NCBI GenBank assembly: GCA_043747835.1
Contig: JAYTOK010000148.1
Coordinates: forward strand, 62,001 to 126,000
DNA: 64,000 nt
Origin: CADEED01 sp043747835
GTDB taxonomy: Bacteria; Pseudomonadota; Gammaproteobacteria; Steroidobacterales; Steroidobacteraceae
Reading direction: 5' to 3'
Shown: positions 41,971-49,435 of the stretch, in pieces
How positions within the stretch are numbered: the first letter of the stretch is position 1
Layout: each line of letters starts with the position of its first letter
Notes under the pieces: model-generated
The model's input: only the letters and a program-made list of their open reading frames with translations
The model's database searches: none
What the model was told of the DNA's origin: nothing
Made by a program: the position numbers and the translations under genes

Positions 41971-43767
41971 GTGAAGACGTTTGAAACGAGACAGCTCGAC
42001 GCGGGCGGTACGCCCGAGCGGAGCACGGAAAGCGTTTTGCGCGCGGTTTGCCTGCGCCTCGGCTGCACGGCCGCCACCGCCGTATTCCCGCGCGAAGAGA
42101 CTCGCTCCGTGTGGGGGCGATCCGAGGAAGATCTCGCGTTCGCGCGCGAGCAGCTCTCCATCGTCGGTGACGAACTCGCGCGTCGCGCGATCGAAACGAA
42201 GAAGCCGGTGGTCACGAACAAACTCAAGCACACGAGCGGCGGGCAGATCGCCTGCAAGCTGATCGCCGTGCCGCTCATCGCGCGCGGCGGTCCGGCCGGC
42301 GCGCTCATTGTTTTCAATCGCCCCGAAGAGCCGAGCTTCGACGAGTTCAGCGTGCGCCGTCTGGCGCGCTTCGCGCGACTGCTCGCGCGGAATGCAACGC
42401 AGGATCTCGATTCGTTGACGGGCCTCCTGTCGTGGGACGGCTTCAAGACGCGCGTCGAGGCCTGGCATCGCAATGCCGCGCCGGGCGCGATGGTGTCGAT
42501 GCTCTACGGCGACATAGATCGCCTGCACGTCATCAACGATCTCGTGGGCTTCTCGGAAGGTGACCGCGTGATTGCGCGTTGCGGTGTCGCCGTTCGTCGC
42601 TCGCTGGTGGGTGCCGAGAGTTTCGCGTGCCGCCTGTCGGGCGACCGCTTCACCGTTTTCCTGCCGCACATGAATCTCTCCCAGGCGCGCCAGCTCGCCG
42701 AGACCATTTGTCGCGAGGTCATGACCGGTCTTTCGTCGCAGAAGGAGCCTAACCACCCGGCTTCGATGTCGTGGGGCGCCGTGTCGACCTCGGCGAGCGA
42801 TCTGCACCTCGATCATCGCATCGCCGAGGCGGAGATCGCCTGCAAGACGGCGAAGGATCGCGGCCGTGGCCGCGCCGAGGTCTACCAGGACACCGACCAG
42901 AGCATGATCCGTCGTCACGACGAGATCGGACTCATCGGCAGCGTGCGCGATGCGTTGCGCGAACAGCGCATCGTCGTGTTCGCGCAGCCGATCACGCCGC
43001 TGATCAATCATGCGTTGCCGACGACGTACGAGCTGCTCGTGCGCATCATCGACTGCAAGGGCAACATCGTCGAGGCGGCCGACTTCATGTCGGCGGCGAC
43101 GCGGTATCAGATCCTTCCCGAGATCGATCGCGCGGTCTGCGAGCGGGCCTTCCAGCAACTCAGCAAGAACGGCGGGTCGAGCCCATTGCGCGTGTCGATC
43201 AATCTTTCCGGGCCGACGCTGTCGGATCCGGAGTTCCTCGAGTGGCTGCTGTCGGCGATGGCGAAGTACGGCATCGACGGCACGAGCCTCTCGTTCGAGA
43301 TCACCGAAGCCGCTGCGGCCGCGAATCTCGCGCACGTTCAGCAGTTCATCCGCCGGTTGGCGACGCATGGCGTGCGCTTCGCGCTGGATGATTTCGGGAC
43401 TGGAGTTTCTTCGCTTGCGTATCTCAAGAATCTGGAGATTTCGACCATCAAACTGGATGGGTCGTATGTCCGCGACGTGCTGACGAATACACGCTCGCAG
43501 GCGCTGGTGCGCGCGATCGTGCAGCTCGCGGAGGCGATGGGCATCACGACGGTGGCGGAGTTCGTGGAGTCGAACGGCGTGCGCGATCGATTGGCTGCTC
43601 TGGGGATTCAGTTTGGCCAGGGCTATGCACTCGGGCGTCCGGGTCCGCTGGATGATGTGCTCGCGGCGGTGGCGGAGCGCGCGCCGGAAGGGCGCGAACG
43701 GCCGTTCAACGATCCGGCGCCGTTTACGACGCAGTCGGGCATTCCGATCATGTTCAAGCACGCGTAG
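41971..43767 (+). CDS. GAF / degenerate-GGDEF / EAL protein, predicted c-di-GMP phosphodiesterase
   Basis: 598 residues from GTG 41971, five bases after GGAG. A GAF-like domain (about 20-135) precedes a GGDEF domain whose signature is S-G-D-R-F at 223-227, so cyclase activity should be lost. The EAL domain (E-L-L at 354-356) keeps V-S-I-N-L-S-G, E-I-T-E, L-D-D-F-G-T-G and K-L-D-G, so hydrolysis is plausible. It is 212 bases downstream of the second GGDEF-EAL gene; that gap holds no gene or clear terminator. The REP palindromes begin directly after its stop. Confidence 0.9.
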   Translation: MKTFETRQLDAGGTPERSTESVLRAVCLRLGCTAATAVFPREETRSVWGRSEEDLAFAREQLSIVGDELARRAIETKKPVVTNKLKHTSGGQIACKLIAVPLIARGGPAGALIVFNRPEEPSFDEFSVRRLARFARLLARNATQDLDSLTGLLSWDGFKTRVEAWHRNAAPGAMVSMLYGDIDRLHVINDLVGFSEGDRVIARCGVAVRRSLVGAESFACRLSGDRFTVFLPHMNLSQARQLAETICREVMTGLSSQKEPNHPASMSWGAVSTSASDLHLDHRIAEAEIACKTAKDRGRGRAEVYQDTDQSMIRRHDEIGLIGSVRDALREQRIVVFAQPITPLINHALPTTYELLVRIIDCKGNIVEAADFMSAATRYQILPEIDRAVCERAFQQLSKNGGSSPLRVSINLSGPTLSDPEFLEWLLSAMAKYGIDGTSLSFEITEAAAAANLAHVQQFIRRLATHGVRFALDDFGTGVSSLAYLKNLEISTIKLDGSYVRDVLTNTRSQALVRAIVQLAEAMGITTVAEFVESNGVRDRLAALGIQFGQGYALGRPGPLDDVLAAVAERAPEGRERPFNDPAPFTTQSGIPIMFKHA

Positions 43768-43810
43768 TTGGGGAGTGGCCCCAAAGGCCGGTTTGGGGAT
43801 TGGCCCCAAA
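43768..43810. repeat. Left REP pair
   Basis: REP1 pairs TTGGGG (43768-43773) with CCCCAA (43779-43784), loop AGTGG. REP2 pairs TTTGGGG (43792-43798) with CCCCAAA (43804-43810), loop ATTGG, and directly abuts the stop of the transposase gene. The seven bases between them are short spacer. Confidence 0.8.
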
Positions 43811-44446
43811 TCAGCGTTTGGTGCCGAGCCTCATTGGCGTCGCGGGCGCCATCGCTTCGACCCATTCGGGATCCCCAAATGGCCGTTGCATGCTCACGCA
43901 TTCGCGGATCGCCGCGAGTTCGGCAGCCGTCTGCGGCTGATTGACGAACTCGGCCCAATAGCCCGGTAGCTCGATCGGCGCGGGCGTCAAGATCAGCGGG
44001 GACACGCCTTCGCGCCAACGCAAGCTTCCCCATTGCCAATCCTCCGCGCGTCGAACGAGCCGCGCCTCACGAGCATTGCGTTCCACGTATCGCATCACCG
44101 TCAGCAGATACTGGTCCGTCTGTACGAGGCACGCCTTGTAGGGTCCCTGCCAGATGCGACCGGAGCTTCCGTATTTTCGGTGATAGTGGTTCACGTGAGT
44201 TGTACACAGCCAATGGATCCACCGCGAGATGCTGTTCACCCGCGTCGGCTGAACGACTAGATGGAAGTGATTGGGCATCAGGCAGGCAGCGAGGATCGGC
44301 AACTCCTCGTGTTCCTGTGCCTTCGCCATCAGTGTGGTGAAAGCGTTGTAGTCGGCTGTATCGTGGAAAACTTCGGCGCGCCGGTTTGCACGGTTGAGCA
44401 CGTGGTAGCAGTAGTTCGCGACGATGGTGCGGGGTGGGCGGGGCAT
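43811..44446 (-). CDS. REP-associated tyrosine transposase (RAYT, Y1_Tnp)
   Basis: 211 residues. The HUH metal motif is in M-P-N-H-F-H-L-V-V (H60, H62) and the catalytic Tyr in M-R-Y-V-E-R-N (Y120). The opening Y-C-Y-H-V-L-N-R-A-N-R-R and the middle G-R-I-W-Q-G-P-Y-K are RAYT signatures. RAYTs nick single-stranded REP hairpins and are thought to mobilise or maintain REP repeats across the genome. Length and motifs look intact. Its 3' end touches REP2. No partner ORF is present. Confidence 0.92.
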   Translation of the reverse strand: MPRPPRTIVANYCYHVLNRANRRAEVFHDTADYNAFTTLMAKAQEHEELPILAACLMPNHFHLVVQPTRVNSISRWIHWLCTTHVNHYHRKYGSSGRIWQGPYKACLVQTDQYLLTVMRYVERNAREARLVRRAEDWQWGSLRWREGVSPLILTPAPIELPGYWAEFVNQPQTAAELAAIRECVSMQRPFGDPEWVEAMAPATPMRLGTKR

Positions 44447-44560
44447 CGTTGAAGGTTACTGGCGATCCGGCAATTCCCGAGTTACACAAACTGGTCAATT
44501 GACGGCGATTCGCCGTCGAGACTGTGGACGGGATGCGTCAGGCTCGGCACTAAAGGGCTG

Positions 44561-44602
44561 TTTGGGGCCCCTCCCCAAACAGGCGTTTGGGGCCAATCCC
44601 CA
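44561..44602. repeat. Right REP pair
   Basis: REP3 pairs TTTGGGG (44561-44567) with CCCCAAA (44573-44579), loop CCCCT. REP4 is TTTGGGGCCAATCCCCA (44586-44602), the reverse complement of REP2's core. A separate perfect hairpin, GACGGCG / CGCCGTC with a 3-base loop, lies at 44501-44517 between the transposase start and REP3. Confidence 0.8.
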
Positions 44603-44617
44603 TTACACTCGCGCGCC

Positions 44618-45928
44618 ATGATCAGACTGACGCGCTACCAATGGACCGTGTTTGCGGCCGCCTGGCTGGGCTGGGGCTTCGACATCTTCGACGGGTTGCT
44701 CTTCAACTTCGTCGCGCCGAACGCGATCCCCACCTTGTTAGGCCTGCCCATCGGCGGTCCGGAGGCCCGCGCGGCGCTGCCTTACTGGACCGGCATCCTG
44801 AACTCTCTGCTGCTGCTCGGCTGGGCGGCCGGTGGCGTCATCTTCGGTCCCATCTGTGACCGCTTCGGGCGCAAGCGTGTGCTCATGATCACGATGCTGC
44901 TCTACGCAGTCGGCACCGCGGCGTGCGCGTTCGTCACCGAGATGTGGCAACTCATCATCTTCCGCATCGTCGCGAGCCTGGGCATCGGCGGCGAGTGGGC
45001 TGCGGGTTCTTCCATGGTCGCGGAAGTCGTCCCTGAGGATCAACGCGTCGAAGCCGGCGCCTTGCTCTACACCTCCGCGCCGCTTGGATTGTTCCTCGCG
45101 ACCTACGTGAACGCCGAAGTCGCCGGCGACTGGTTCGCGCACGACCCCTCGATGTCGTGGCGCTACGTGCTGCTGTTCGGCCTGATCCCGGCCGGTATCG
45201 CGTTCATCGTCCGCGCGTTCGTGCGCGAGCCCGAGCGCTGGGCCGCGGCGACGGCGAACGCCGCGCCCGCGCGATTGCGCGAGATTTTCGCGCCCGGAAT
45301 CCGCGCACGCACGGTGAGCGCGCTCATCGTCACGCTCGTCGCCCTCATCACCTGGTGGACCTGCAACGCGTTCCTGCAGACGCTCGCGAACGGCCTCGCC
45401 GGCACGGAGGCCCTGAACCGCGGCCTCGATGGCACCGCAACCGCGGCGCTCAAACAGGAATGGATCAAGCTCGCGACGACGTGCTTCAACTGGGGCGGCC
45501 TCATCGGCACGCTGCTCACGATCCCGATCGCGAAGTACCTGGGCCGGCGCAAATTGTTCGCGATCTACTTCACGGGCAGCGCGCTCGCCGTCATGCTTGC
45601 GTGCGGGCTCGATATCCCGTCGGAGACGCGCCTCTACATGTGGTTCTTCATCGGACTCACGGTGTTCGGCGTGTTCGGCTGTTTCCCGTTCTATCTACCC
45701 GAGCTCTATCCTACGCGCTTGCGCTCCACCGGCAGCGGCTTCTGCTACAACATCGGCCGCGTGATCACGGCGTTCGGCGTGTTCGCGGTCGGCATGATCG
45801 CGCAGTCCGCGAAGGGCGATCCTGAAATCATCCTGCGCACGCTGTTCACGATCGGGTTCGTGCCGATCGTGGGTCTCGTGCTGCTGCGCTGGGTGATCGA
45901 GACGCGCGGTCAGCGCATGCCCGACTGA
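44618..45928 (+). CDS. MFS transporter (sugar/aromatic-acid porter-like)
   Basis: 436 residues with 12 predicted membrane helices. The loop 2-3 motif D-R-F-G-R-K-R is the MFS signature, and loop 8-9 has Y-L-G-R-R-K. The inner G-F-D-I-F-D-G segment in helix 1 and P-E-L-Y-P-T-R-L-R-S-T-G in helix 10 are typical of SHS/AAHS-like proton symporters for organic acids or sugars. Substrate cannot be read from sequence. The start ATG lies 16 bases after REP4, so its promoter must lie within or beyond the REP array. Confidence 0.88.
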   Translation: MIRLTRYQWTVFAAAWLGWGFDIFDGLLFNFVAPNAIPTLLGLPIGGPEARAALPYWTGILNSLLLLGWAAGGVIFGPICDRFGRKRVLMITMLLYAVGTAACAFVTEMWQLIIFRIVASLGIGGEWAAGSSMVAEVVPEDQRVEAGALLYTSAPLGLFLATYVNAEVAGDWFAHDPSMSWRYVLLFGLIPAGIAFIVRAFVREPERWAAATANAAPARLREIFAPGIRARTVSALIVTLVALITWWTCNAFLQTLANGLAGTEALNRGLDGTATAALKQEWIKLATTCFNWGGLIGTLLTIPIAKYLGRRKLFAIYFTGSALAVMLACGLDIPSETRLYMWFFIGLTVFGVFGCFPFYLPELYPTRLRSTGSGFCYNIGRVITAFGVFAVGMIAQSAKGDPEIILRTLFTIGFVPIVGLVLLRWVIETRGQRMPD

Positions 45929-46000
45929 CACAGGTCCGGCACCGAAGTGTCCTTAGGGGCCACTCGTCACTCCTCCTGCAGTCGTGCGGTGATCTCAGCG
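45929..46000. other. Convergent intergenic region with REP-like fragments
   Basis: 72 bases between the stops of the MFS gene and the copper chaperone gene. It contains GGCACCGAAGTGTCC followed by TTAGGGGCC, a motif that partly recurs in inverted form near 62911-62937 (GGGGTCAC then AAGTGTCGGG). No gene or clear terminator stem is visible. Confidence 0.35.
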
Positions 46001-46447
46001 TTATAGCTGCGCCGCGTCGCGCGCCTCCACCTCGATCTCGATCTCGATCTCACCCGCATTGCGGAACCGCAGCGTGAGCGGCACGGCGTCGCCCAGCGTG
46101 AGCGGCGCCTTGAGGTTGAAGAGCATGAAATGGATTCCGCCTGGCGCGATCCGGACCGTTTCGCCCGGCGCGATCTCGATCTGCGGCAACGGCCGCATGC
46201 GCGCCATGCCCTCGCTGACGAGGGTCTGGTGCAGCTCGACGCGCGCGGCGGCGGGCGAGTGCGCGCCGAGCAGGACCTCAGGCGTAGGGCCGTTGTTGGT
46301 GATGGATAGATAGGCGACGCCGGTCGGGATGCCGGCGGCCGTCGGCCGGGACCAGGGATGGCCGATGGCGAGATCGCCGCGGGTGTAGTCGTGCGAATGC
46401 GCGGCCGACACCGTCAGCACGAGCAACGCGAGCAGGAAACGTGACAT
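46001..46447 (-). CDS. Periplasmic copper chaperone, PCu(A)C family
   Basis: 148 residues from ATG 46447 (AGGTG five bases ahead). Signal peptide about 1-18. The PCuAC signature runs from V-E-L-H-Q-T through G-M-A-R-M-R-P to G-G-I-H-F-M-L, supplying the His/Met ligands that hold Cu(I). Such proteins deliver copper to cytochrome oxidase or move it out of the periplasm. A DUF2946 gene lies 84 bases upstream on the same strand, a common pairing in copper loci. Confidence 0.9.
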   Translation of the reverse strand: MSRFLLALLVLTVSAAHSHDYTRGDLAIGHPWSRPTAAGIPTGVAYLSITNNGPTPEVLLGAHSPAAARVELHQTLVSEGMARMRPLPQIEIAPGETVRIAPGGIHFMLFNLKAPLTLGDAVPLTLRFRNAGEIEIEIEVEARDAAQL

Positions 46448-46531
46448 GGGGACACCTGAACGTTCGGGCGCGCGCCATCGCGGCGCGCGCATTCATCGAT
46501 GATCTGTTGAACGCGGCAGAGCCGCGGAACG

Positions 46532-46912
46532 TCAGGCGGGCGGCGCGCGAGCGCTGGGTGCGCGATCGGGAGTGCGCGAGGAGGTCTGTTCTTCGAAATG
46601 CGCCGGCTCGACCGTCGCCGCCACGGCGAGTAGCCGTGTGCAACCGACCGAGGGCGGCGCGCCGAGTGCGGGCGAGAGGCAGAAGTCGCAATGCGGTTGC
46701 GCGTGTGCGTCCGGGCTGCCCGGCAGTTCGAACCGCTCCATCGCTACCGCGCTATTGCCGAGGTTTTGCGGGGCGCAGAGCATTGCCGTGAACGCGAAAT
46801 TCTCGCTCGAGCCAGGCATGAAGCCCGCCGGGATCAACGCGCGCAACGCCAGCGCCGCGAGCACGAACGGCATCACGGAGTGGCGAAGGTTTAAGGTCCG
46901 GAATCGATTCAC
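46532..46912 (-). CDS. DUF2946 family protein
   Basis: 126 residues. An N-terminal hydrophobic segment begins S-V-M-P-F-V-L-A-A-L-A-L-R-A-L-I-P-A-G-F-M-P, and the conserved pair H-C-D-F-C-L-S-P-A follows in the middle, as in DUF2946. The family often sits next to copper-handling genes and probably binds metal at the periplasmic side. The tail is low-complexity. Function not established; the role is inferred from the PCu(A)C neighbour. Confidence 0.8.
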   Translation of the reverse strand: MNRFRTLNLRHSVMPFVLAALALRALIPAGFMPGSSENFAFTAMLCAPQNLGNSAVAMERFELPGSPDAHAQPHCDFCLSPALGAPPSVGCTRLLAVAATVEPAHFEEQTSSRTPDRAPSARAPPA

Positions 46913-46946
46913 GCCGCGGATGTTACGCGAGGCAGCAAGCGTCCGG

Positions 46947-48377
46947 TCAACCGAGGTGCGCTTTGGCCTGCTCGAGGAATCTCTTGCGCGCCGCCGCGTG
47001 ATCGACGATTGGCCTGGGGTAGTTGGACCCCAGCTTCACGCCAGCCGCGGCGAGCACCTCGGCCGGCGCTTCCCAGGGTGCATGGATGAATTTTGCAGGC
47101 AGGCGGGCGAGCTCGGGAACATTCGCGCGCACGTAGTCGCCTTCAGGGTCGAACTTCCGTCCCTGCGTCACCGGGTTGAAGATGCGGAACCAGGGTTGCG
47201 CATCGCAACCGCAGCCGGCCGACCACTGCCAGCCCGCGTCGTTGTTGGCCCAGTCTCCGTCGGTCAGCCAGTTGAAGTAGTGCTCCTCTCCGCGGCGGAA
47301 GTCGATGAGCAGGTGCTTCGCGAGAAAACTCGCGGAGATCATGCGCGCGCGGTTGTGCACGAAGCCGGTGCTAAGCAACTCGCGCGCCGACGCGTCGACG
47401 ACGGGGTAGCCCGTGCGGCCGTCCACCCACGCCTTCCAGCCTGCTTCGTCATCTCGCCACGGAAAGTGGCGCCACTCCTTGCGGAAGGGTTCGCGCAGCA
47501 ATCGCGGCCGGTCGAACAGCGTCGAGTGCGCGAACTCGCGCCACAGCAACTCGTTCTGGTAGACCCGCAGCGCGTCGGGAGACAACGCGCGCAAACGCCG
47601 GTCCACGGCGTGCCACACGGTGCGCGGCGACAGTGTGCCGAACTTGAGGTCGGCGCCGAGACGGCTGGTGCCCGGCAAGTCCATGCGATTGCGCAGCTCG
47701 TCGTAGTCCTTCGCGTCGCGCGCGAGCCAGTGCTTCAGTCGTTCCCGCGCATTGCGCTCGCCGCCTTCGAGCACGCGCGGGTTGCGTACGAGTCCCAACG
47801 ATTCGAGTGTTGGCAGCGCGGCGCTCCTCGTCTTGACATCCGTCGGCAGCGGCGGCATCGCGCGCGGCGCGGCGAGTGGCGCGTCGACTTGCACATCGCG
47901 CGCGAATGCGCGCGCGAAGGCGGTGAACACGGAATAAGGATCGCCCCCGCCCGTGCGCAAGCTCCCGGGAGGCGCGAGTGTTTCCGTGGGGAACAGTTCG
48001 AGGGGAACATCGAGGGAGCGGCGCACCCACTCATCGCGCGTGCGGCCGACCGGCGCGACCCAGCTCTGCGCGACCACGCGGTCGACTTTCCAGAGCTTCG
48101 CGAGACGCGGGACCTGCTCGATGCTGCGTCCGTCGACGAGGATCAGCTTCGAGCCGAGATGCTCGAGGTTCGCCGCGAGCGAGGCGAGCGACTCAATGAG
48201 GAATTGGATGCGAAATGGAATTTTTCGGGCCGAGTCCGGCGCGAAGAAGTAGTCGTCGAGGACGAAGAGGGGGATGACCTCGGATTCAGTCTTGCCGTCG
48301 CCGGCGATGGCCGCTCGCAGCGGCGCGTGATCCGCGACGCGCAGATCCTTGCCCCGAAACCAGACGAGTGTGCGCAA
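46947..48377 (-). CDS. phrB: Deoxyribodipyrimidine photolyase (cryptochrome/photolyase family)
   Basis: 476 residues. The N-terminal photolyase Rossmann domain (L-V-W-F-R-G-K-D-L-R-V-A-D-H) is followed by the FAD domain: T-S-R-L-G-A-D-L-K-F-G, W-R-E-F-A, D-G-R-T-G-Y-P-V-V-D-A, N-R-A-R-M-I-S-A-S-F-L, and the W-A-N-N-D-A-G-W-Q-W segment that includes part of the Trp relay. Class I CPD photolyases have this arrangement, so light-driven repair of cyclobutane dimers is expected. It ends in the gap after the DUF2946 gene, and the channel-protein gene ends 9 bases upstream on the same strand. Confidence 0.92.
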   Translation of the reverse strand: MRTLVWFRGKDLRVADHAPLRAAIAGDGKTESEVIPLFVLDDYFFAPDSARKIPFRIQFLIESLASLAANLEHLGSKLILVDGRSIEQVPRLAKLWKVDRVVAQSWVAPVGRTRDEWVRRSLDVPLELFPTETLAPPGSLRTGGGDPYSVFTAFARAFARDVQVDAPLAAPRAMPPLPTDVKTRSAALPTLESLGLVRNPRVLEGGERNARERLKHWLARDAKDYDELRNRMDLPGTSRLGADLKFGTLSPRTVWHAVDRRLRALSPDALRVYQNELLWREFAHSTLFDRPRLLREPFRKEWRHFPWRDDEAGWKAWVDGRTGYPVVDASARELLSTGFVHNRARMISASFLAKHLLIDFRRGEEHYFNWLTDGDWANNDAGWQWSAGCGCDAQPWFRIFNPVTQGRKFDPEGDYVRANVPELARLPAKFIHAPWEAPAEVLAAAGVKLGSNYPRPIVDHAAARKRFLEQAKAHLG

Positions 48378-48386
48378 TCGCGCGAA

Positions 48387-49262
48387 TTACTTCGATACGA
48401 CGCGCATCTTGCGCAGCAGCGCGCGGTCGACATACGTGCGGCTGTCGAGCACGAGACGATCCTGGTACTGCTGGAGCTGATGCATCCAGAACATCACGAT
48501 GATGCAGGCGACCAGCGCGGTGAGCGTCGCGTTGAAGGTGATGCCCAATCCCATCGTCACGCCGGAGATGTCGCCGCCCATCGCGCCTTGCGCTTCCTGC
48601 AACGCCGCGCCGATGCCGCGCACCGTGCCGACGAAACCGACCGCGGGAATGGCCCATGCGGTGAAACGCACCATCGACAGTTTGGTGTCCATGCTCGCGG
48701 TTTCGAATTCGCATTCGTCGCGCACGGCCTCCGCCGCGTCCTGCACGCTGCGCGTGGCGCCGAAGCGGTTGTAGGCCACCATGAGCAAACGCGGGAGGAA
48801 GCCGGCCTGTTCTTCTTTCGACAGCGCCTCGAGCGGCCGCGAATGCACGCGCGCATCTTCGGGGAGGACGACCTGGTTGTCGGCGATCTTCACGTAGTCG
48901 CGATCGAGCAGCTTGCGGTCCTTGTTCGTGACCTGCGCCTGGCGCGCCAGCAGCAGCAGCGACCACAGGCAGAGGATGATGCACAGCTCCTGCTCGTGAT
49001 CCTTGAGGATGACGTAGACCGAGCGGAGCTGGAGGACCTGCGCCTTCACGTTCTGGGTGTTGGTGATCGTCACGCGTTGGGAGAGCACCGCCTCCGCGCG
49101 CGGGCGGATGATCAGGGTCCAGATGCTGTGGATGATGATGACGGAGAGCAGGAGCGCGCTGATGCTGTAGACCGCGTCGTCGAGGACCCAGCGCGGGCGC
49201 TCGGAGCGCTTCTCGGCGGTGGTCTTTTCCACGGAATAGGCGGGGGGATTCTCGGTGGCCAT
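48387..49262 (-). CDS. MotA/TolQ/ExbB-like proton-channel family protein
   Basis: 291 residues with three hydrophobic segments (about 34-55, 95-108 and two close helices near 205-255). The region F-T-A-W-A-I-P-A-V-G-F-V-G-T-V-R-G-I-G carries the conserved G-x-x-G-T-V of the MotA/TolQ/ExbB fold, followed by G-L-G-I-T-F-N-A-T-L-T-A-L. The large cytoplasmic loop between helices 2 and 3 is typical of this family. No ExbD/TolR/MotB partner lies beside it, so its complex is unknown. Divergent from cysA with a 173-base gap that holds no gene. Confidence 0.8.
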   Translation of the reverse strand: MATENPPAYSVEKTTAEKRSERPRWVLDDAVYSISALLLSVIIIHSIWTLIIRPRAEAVLSQRVTITNTQNVKAQVLQLRSVYVILKDHEQELCIILCLWSLLLLARQAQVTNKDRKLLDRDYVKIADNQVVLPEDARVHSRPLEALSKEEQAGFLPRLLMVAYNRFGATRSVQDAAEAVRDECEFETASMDTKLSMVRFTAWAIPAVGFVGTVRGIGAALQEAQGAMGGDISGVTMGLGITFNATLTALVACIIVMFWMHQLQQYQDRLVLDSRTYVDRALLRKMRVVSK

Positions 49263-49435
49263 GCGGGATTTGCGCTCCGGAAAGTGTATTCGTTAGTTCA
49301 GGGGCCGCCGTGTTTAGTTCCTTGGCCTTAGAACCGTTTGTCACCTCATTGTAACCACGCGGTTACTCGGGGCACTACCGGTCGGCTGTTAGCATCACGG
49401 CCCGATTATTTCCCACACTTCGGCCCCACGCCCGC

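Larger units (their letters stand above)
43768..44602. mobile_element. RAYT element: REP-associated tyrosine transposase gene with inverted REP arrays
   Basis: A single Y1-type transposase gene (43811-44446) is bracketed by two REP palindromes on each side, in inverted orientation. An extra 10-bp inverted match, GTGCCGAGCC near 43821 and GGCTCGGCAC near 44541, lies just inside them. This is the usual layout of a REPtron. The element sits between the EAL gene and the MFS gene without disrupting either. Confidence 0.8.
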
